The notes under the pieces were generated by a model that saw nothing but the letters and a program-made list of their open reading frames with translations, did no database searches and was not told the DNA's origin. Positions 7,335 through 8,974 of a stretch of 8,974 bases of DNA are shown here, in pieces (the stretch's first letter is position 1; every line of letters starts with the position of its first letter). The position numbers were made by a program, and so were the translations under genes. The stretch comes from an uncultured Sphingomonadales bacterium (lineage in GTDB: Bacteria; Pseudomonadota; Alphaproteobacteria; Sphingomonadales; Sphingomonadaceae): assembly GCA_903868655.1 (NCBI GenBank), contig CAIPWG010000124.1:1-8974 (forward strand). The letters run 5' to 3'.

Positions 7335-7340
7335 CGGCGC

Positions 7341-7673
7341 ATGAACGATGACGAGTTCGATCAGGCACCCACTGGCGATCAATCGCCCGATGGCAAGGGT
7401 GCGCGCTTTCAGGCGCTTGACGCGCGGCTCAAGGCTGCACGTGAACGCGACGAAAGCCGTTCCCGACCACGGGTCAGCGATGGAGCCGACGCGAATTATC
7501 GCGCCGGCAACCGGGTTCTGGCGGATCTTTTGGGCGGGTTGGCCGGGGGGCTGTTTCTGGGCTGGCTGATAGACCAGTTTGCCGGGACGCGGCCATGGGG
7601 GTTGTTGGTGATGATGTCTTTCGGGATTTTCGTCGCCTTCAGGAATATCATCCGCCAGTCGGGTCGGGATTGA
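7341..7673 (+). CDS. atpI: F0F1 ATP synthase assembly protein AtpI (AtpZ/AtpI family)
   Basis: A 110-residue membrane protein. Residues 1-55 are polar, charged and cytoplasmic. Two membrane helices follow: about 57-77 (with GGLAGGLFLGWLID) and about 86-105, ending in FRNIIRQSG. The glycine-rich first helix, the WLIDxF turn and the G...FRN end are typical of alphaproteobacterial AtpI. In other bacteria AtpI helps assemble the c-ring of F0 and may assist Mg2+ supply; here the assembly role is inferred from family and position. It is the first gene of the F0 cluster, 77 bases before atpB. The polar N-terminus is long compared with many AtpI proteins. Confidence 0.88.
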   Translation: MNDDEFDQAPTGDQSPDGKGARFQALDARLKAARERDESRSRPRVSDGADANYRAGNRVLADLLGGLAGGLFLGWLIDQFAGTRPWGLLVMMSFGIFVAFRNIIRQSGRD

Positions 7674-7679
7674 GGTCTG

Positions 7680-7697
7680 CCGTATCAAACGGTTTTT
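7680..7697 (+). terminator. Terminator-like hairpin with a T5 tract between atpI and atpB
   Basis: CCGT, loop ATCAA, ACGG, followed directly by TTTTT (7693-7697). The four- to five-pair stem is short for an intrinsic terminator. If active it would be partial and would separate atpI expression from atpB/atpE. It lies 53 bases before the atpB start. Confidence 0.25.
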
Positions 7698-7750
7698 CTT
7701 GATCGCCTGGCAAGCTGGCGAGCATCTTTTGTTACGGAACAAGCAGGGAC

Positions 7751-8542
7751 GTGAGCGTGGCAGCCGAGGCGAAAGTCGATCCGATGCACCAGTTTGCCAT
7801 CGAACCGTTGTTCGGTTCGAACAACTGGGCACTTGCCGGACACAATGTCGCTTTTACCAACTCGGCACTGTGGATGGCGTTGGCGACAGTTGCCCTGGTG
7901 CTGTTTGTCGGCGGTGGGCTGCGCCGTGAATTGGTTCCGGGTCGTTGGCAAATGGCGGTCGAAAGCTTCACCGGCTTTATCGACGCCATGCTGGTGACCA
8001 ACGTTGGACCCAACGGCAAGAAGTATGTGCCGTACATTTTTTCGCTGTTCATGTTCATTCTGTTCGCCAATTTCATCGGCCTGGTCCCGCTCGGACTGGT
8101 CGGTCTGCACCCCTTCACGTTCACCAGCCATTTTTCGGCGACCGGTGTCCTGTCGCTGTTGTCATTCGGCATCGTGCTGGTGGTAGGTTTTGCCAAGCAC
8201 AAGCTGCACTTTTTCTCGCTGTTCGTGCCGCACGGTACGCCCGCAGCGATGGTCGTTCCGATCTTTTTCGTTGAACTGATCTCGTTTCTGGTGCGGCCGT
8301 TCTCGCTCGGGCTTCGACTTTTCGTGGCGATGATGGCCGGGCACGTGCTGCTCGAAGTGCTGTCGAGCTTTGTGATCAGCGGCGGTAACGCCGGGCCGAT
8401 CATGCTGGCCGTTGCCGGTGTGCCAAGCTTTTTGTTGATGGTCGGGATTTGCGCGCTGGAAATACTGGTCGCGGGCATCCAAGCCTATGTTTTCGCCTTG
8501 TTGACCTGCGTCTATCTCAACGACGCAGAAAATCTTCACTGA
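7751..8542 (+). CDS. atpB: F0F1 ATP synthase subunit a
   Basis: Subunit a of F0 forms the two proton half-channels next to the rotating c-ring in the inner membrane. The protein is 263 residues with five to six hydrophobic segments. It opens with [14 protein letters not shown]. The essential arginine is R189 in [14 protein letters not shown] (185-198). The C-terminal helix [22 protein letters not shown] (about 235-256) has E237 and Q244, matching residues of the proton path, and the protein ends in LNDAENLH. The asparagine that follows RLF in many homologues (RLFGN or RLFAN) is alanine here. The start is GTG at 7751; a second in-frame GTG at 7757 would give [13 protein letters not shown] and is equally plausible, since no strong Shine-Dalgarno settles it. 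It lies between atpI and atpE. Confidence 0.96.
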   Translation: MSVAAEAKVDPMHQFAIEPLFGSNNWALAGHNVAFTNSALWMALATVALVLFVGGGLRRELVPGRWQMAVESFTGFIDAMLVTNVGPNGKKYVPYIFSLFMFILFANFIGLVPLGLVGLHPFTFTSHFSATGVLSLLSFGIVLVVGFAKHKLHFFSLFVPHGTPAAMVVPIFFVELISFLVRPFSLGLRLFVAMMAGHVLLEVLSSFVISGGNAGPIMLAVAGVPSFLLMVGICALEILVAGIQAYVFALLTCVYLNDAENLH

Positions 8543-8564
8543 ACCGTTTCATCCAGTTTATCTG

Positions 8565-8571
8565 AAGGGAG
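8565..8571 (+). promoter_or_regulatory. Strong ribosome binding site of atpE
   Basis: AAGGGAG followed by a U-rich 8-base spacer (TTTTTACA) before the ATG at 8580. A strong site in an open, A+T-rich spacer fits the need for many c subunits per complex; atpB just upstream has a GTG start and no comparable site. Confidence 0.7.
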
Positions 8572-8579
8572 TTTTTACA

Positions 8580-8804
8580 ATGGACGCAGAAGCTGCAAAG
8601 CTGCTCGGTGCCGGCCTCGCTGCAATCGGTGCGGGTCTCGCCTCGATCGGCGTGGGCAATGTCTTTGCCAAGTTCCTCGAAGGCGCATTGCGCAACCCCG
8701 GCGCTGCCGACGGTCAGCAGGGTCGTTTGTTCATCGGTTTCGCCGCTGCCGAACTTCTTGGCCTGCTGGCATTCGTTATCGCCGCGCTGCTCATCTTCAA
8801 GTGA
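8580..8804 (+). CDS. atpE: F0F1 ATP synthase subunit c
   Basis: A 74-residue proteolipid that assembles as the rotor ring of F0. It has two membrane helices: about 8-32 with the glycine repeat [17 protein letters not shown], and about 50-73. The polar loop carries RNP (38-40), which contacts the F1 stalk. The proton-carrying carboxylate is E58 in [12 protein letters not shown]. There is no sodium-type signature that I can identify, so proton coupling is assumed. Length and sequence are typical of alphaproteobacteria. It lies 37 bases after atpB and is followed by a 141-base gap with three hairpins before atpF, an arrangement that could give it extra mRNA stability. Confidence 0.97.
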   Translation: MDAEAAKLLGAGLAAIGAGLASIGVGNVFAKFLEGALRNPGAADGQQGRLFIGFAAAELLGLLAFVIAALLIFK

Positions 8805-8813
8805 GCATGACGG

Positions 8814-8829
8814 CCCGGGTTGTCCCGGG
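8814..8829 (+). other. First inverted repeat of the atpE-atpF gap
   Basis: CCCGGG, loop TTGT, CCCGGG: a perfect six-pair G+C-only stem starting 9 bases after the atpE stop. No T-run follows. Confidence 0.6.
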
Positions 8830-8838
8830 GTGATGTCG

Positions 8839-8864
8839 GTGGCGACCCGAAGTCGGGTCGCCGC
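8839..8864 (+). other. Second, longest inverted repeat of the atpE-atpF gap
   Basis: The arms GGCGACCCGA (8841-8850) and TCGGGTCGCC (8853-8862) are exact reverse complements. The stem extends outward by a T-G wobble and a G-C pair. The turn would be AAGT after opening of the last A-T pair. No T-run follows, so a role in mRNA stability or pausing is more likely than termination. Confidence 0.65.
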
Positions 8865-8888
8865 ATGACGCCATCGGGCAATTCGGGT

Positions 8889-8917
8889 GCGCCGCAGTTT
8901 TGCGGCGCCTCGTATTT
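8889..8917 (+). terminator. Third hairpin of the atpE-atpF gap, terminator-like and probably partial
   Basis: GCGCCGCA (8889-8896), loop GTTT, TGCGGCGC (8901-8908): a perfect eight-pair stem followed by CTCGTATTTT. The T-run is late and interrupted, so full termination is unlikely. Partial termination here would lower atpF relative to atpE. Confidence 0.45.
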
Positions 8918-8945
8918 TCAGACCGCGCCAGAATAGACGAGAGCC

Positions 8946-8974
8946 ATGCCTCAGATCAGCCAACTCGCCGACAC
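8946..8974 (+). CDS. atpF: F0F1 ATP synthase subunit b (or b'), first codons only
   Basis: An ATG at 8946 begins MPQISQLAD and runs off the window. MPQISQLA is a familiar N-terminus of alphaproteobacterial b-type subunits, and the gene is expected directly after atpE in this cluster. Subunit b or b' would form the peripheral stalk between F0 and F1. The two paralogues cannot be told apart from nine residues. A modest GA-rich stretch (GACGAGAG) precedes the start. Confidence 0.7.

Noticed and set aside
7107..7340. A small gene or riboswitch in the ydbL-atpI gap
   Set aside because: The open frames here have no convincing ribosome binding site or protein character, and the hairpins do not fit any riboswitch architecture I recognise.
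7221..7832. Minus-strand open frame across the atp leader, atpI and the atpI-atpB gap
   Set aside because: It is low-complexity, without motifs, and overlaps a confident atpI on the other strand.
1..8974. A new defence, mobile or biosynthetic system
   Set aside because: Every gene belongs to a known housekeeping or envelope family in an ordinary chromosomal setting. No integrase, transposase, toxin or unknown cluster is present.

Overview
The window is G+C-rich chromosomal DNA from an alphaproteobacterium, most likely of the order Sphingomonadales (Novosphingobium/Sphingomonas-like). This rests on the F0 ATP synthase genes forming their own atpI-atpB-atpE-atpF cluster without F1 genes, as is usual in Alphaproteobacteria, and on the general character of the PurB, RadC, YdbH and AtpB proteins. 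The order-level placement comes from family knowledge, not from a search. Coding density is very high. No stretch over 300 bases lacks a gene, and I see no tRNA, rRNA, mobile element or CRISPR array.

Left half, minus strand (about 1-3184). Read in the direction of transcription the genes are radC, purB, lapA-like and pyrF. RadC is a JAMM-motif protein, PurB is adenylosuccinate lyase, the LapA-domain protein is a small two-helix membrane protein, and PyrF is orotidine-5'-phosphate decarboxylase. The lapA-like stop and the pyrF GTG start overlap in GTGA. pyrF is broken: its reading frame is lost at an A4 run (T4 on the plus strand, 90-93). The conserved C-terminal GRP phosphate-binding segment continues in the next frame up to the window edge.

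Centre, plus strand (3233-7106). A tight three-gene operon, ydbH-ynbE-ydbL, diverges from radC across only 48 bases. YdbH is a 1075-residue AsmA-like protein anchored in the inner membrane. YnbE is a small outer-membrane lipoprotein and YdbL a small secreted DUF1318 protein. The starts and stops overlap (ATGA, then TGATG). In E. coli, YdbH with YnbE forms a bridge between the two membranes that helps move phospholipids to the outer membrane, partly redundantly with TamB and YhdP; the same role is inferred here.

Right end, plus strand (7341-8974). This is the F0 operon: atpI (assembly factor), atpB (subunit a), atpE (subunit c) and the first codons of atpF (subunit b type). A promoter-like region with two small hairpins precedes atpI. 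The atpE-atpF gap contains three consecutive strong inverted repeats, which may set the excess of subunit c over its neighbours.

Nothing here forms an undescribed multi-gene system. The points most worth a second look are the pyrF frameshift, the hairpin array after atpE, and the paired cysteines in YdbH and YdbL.
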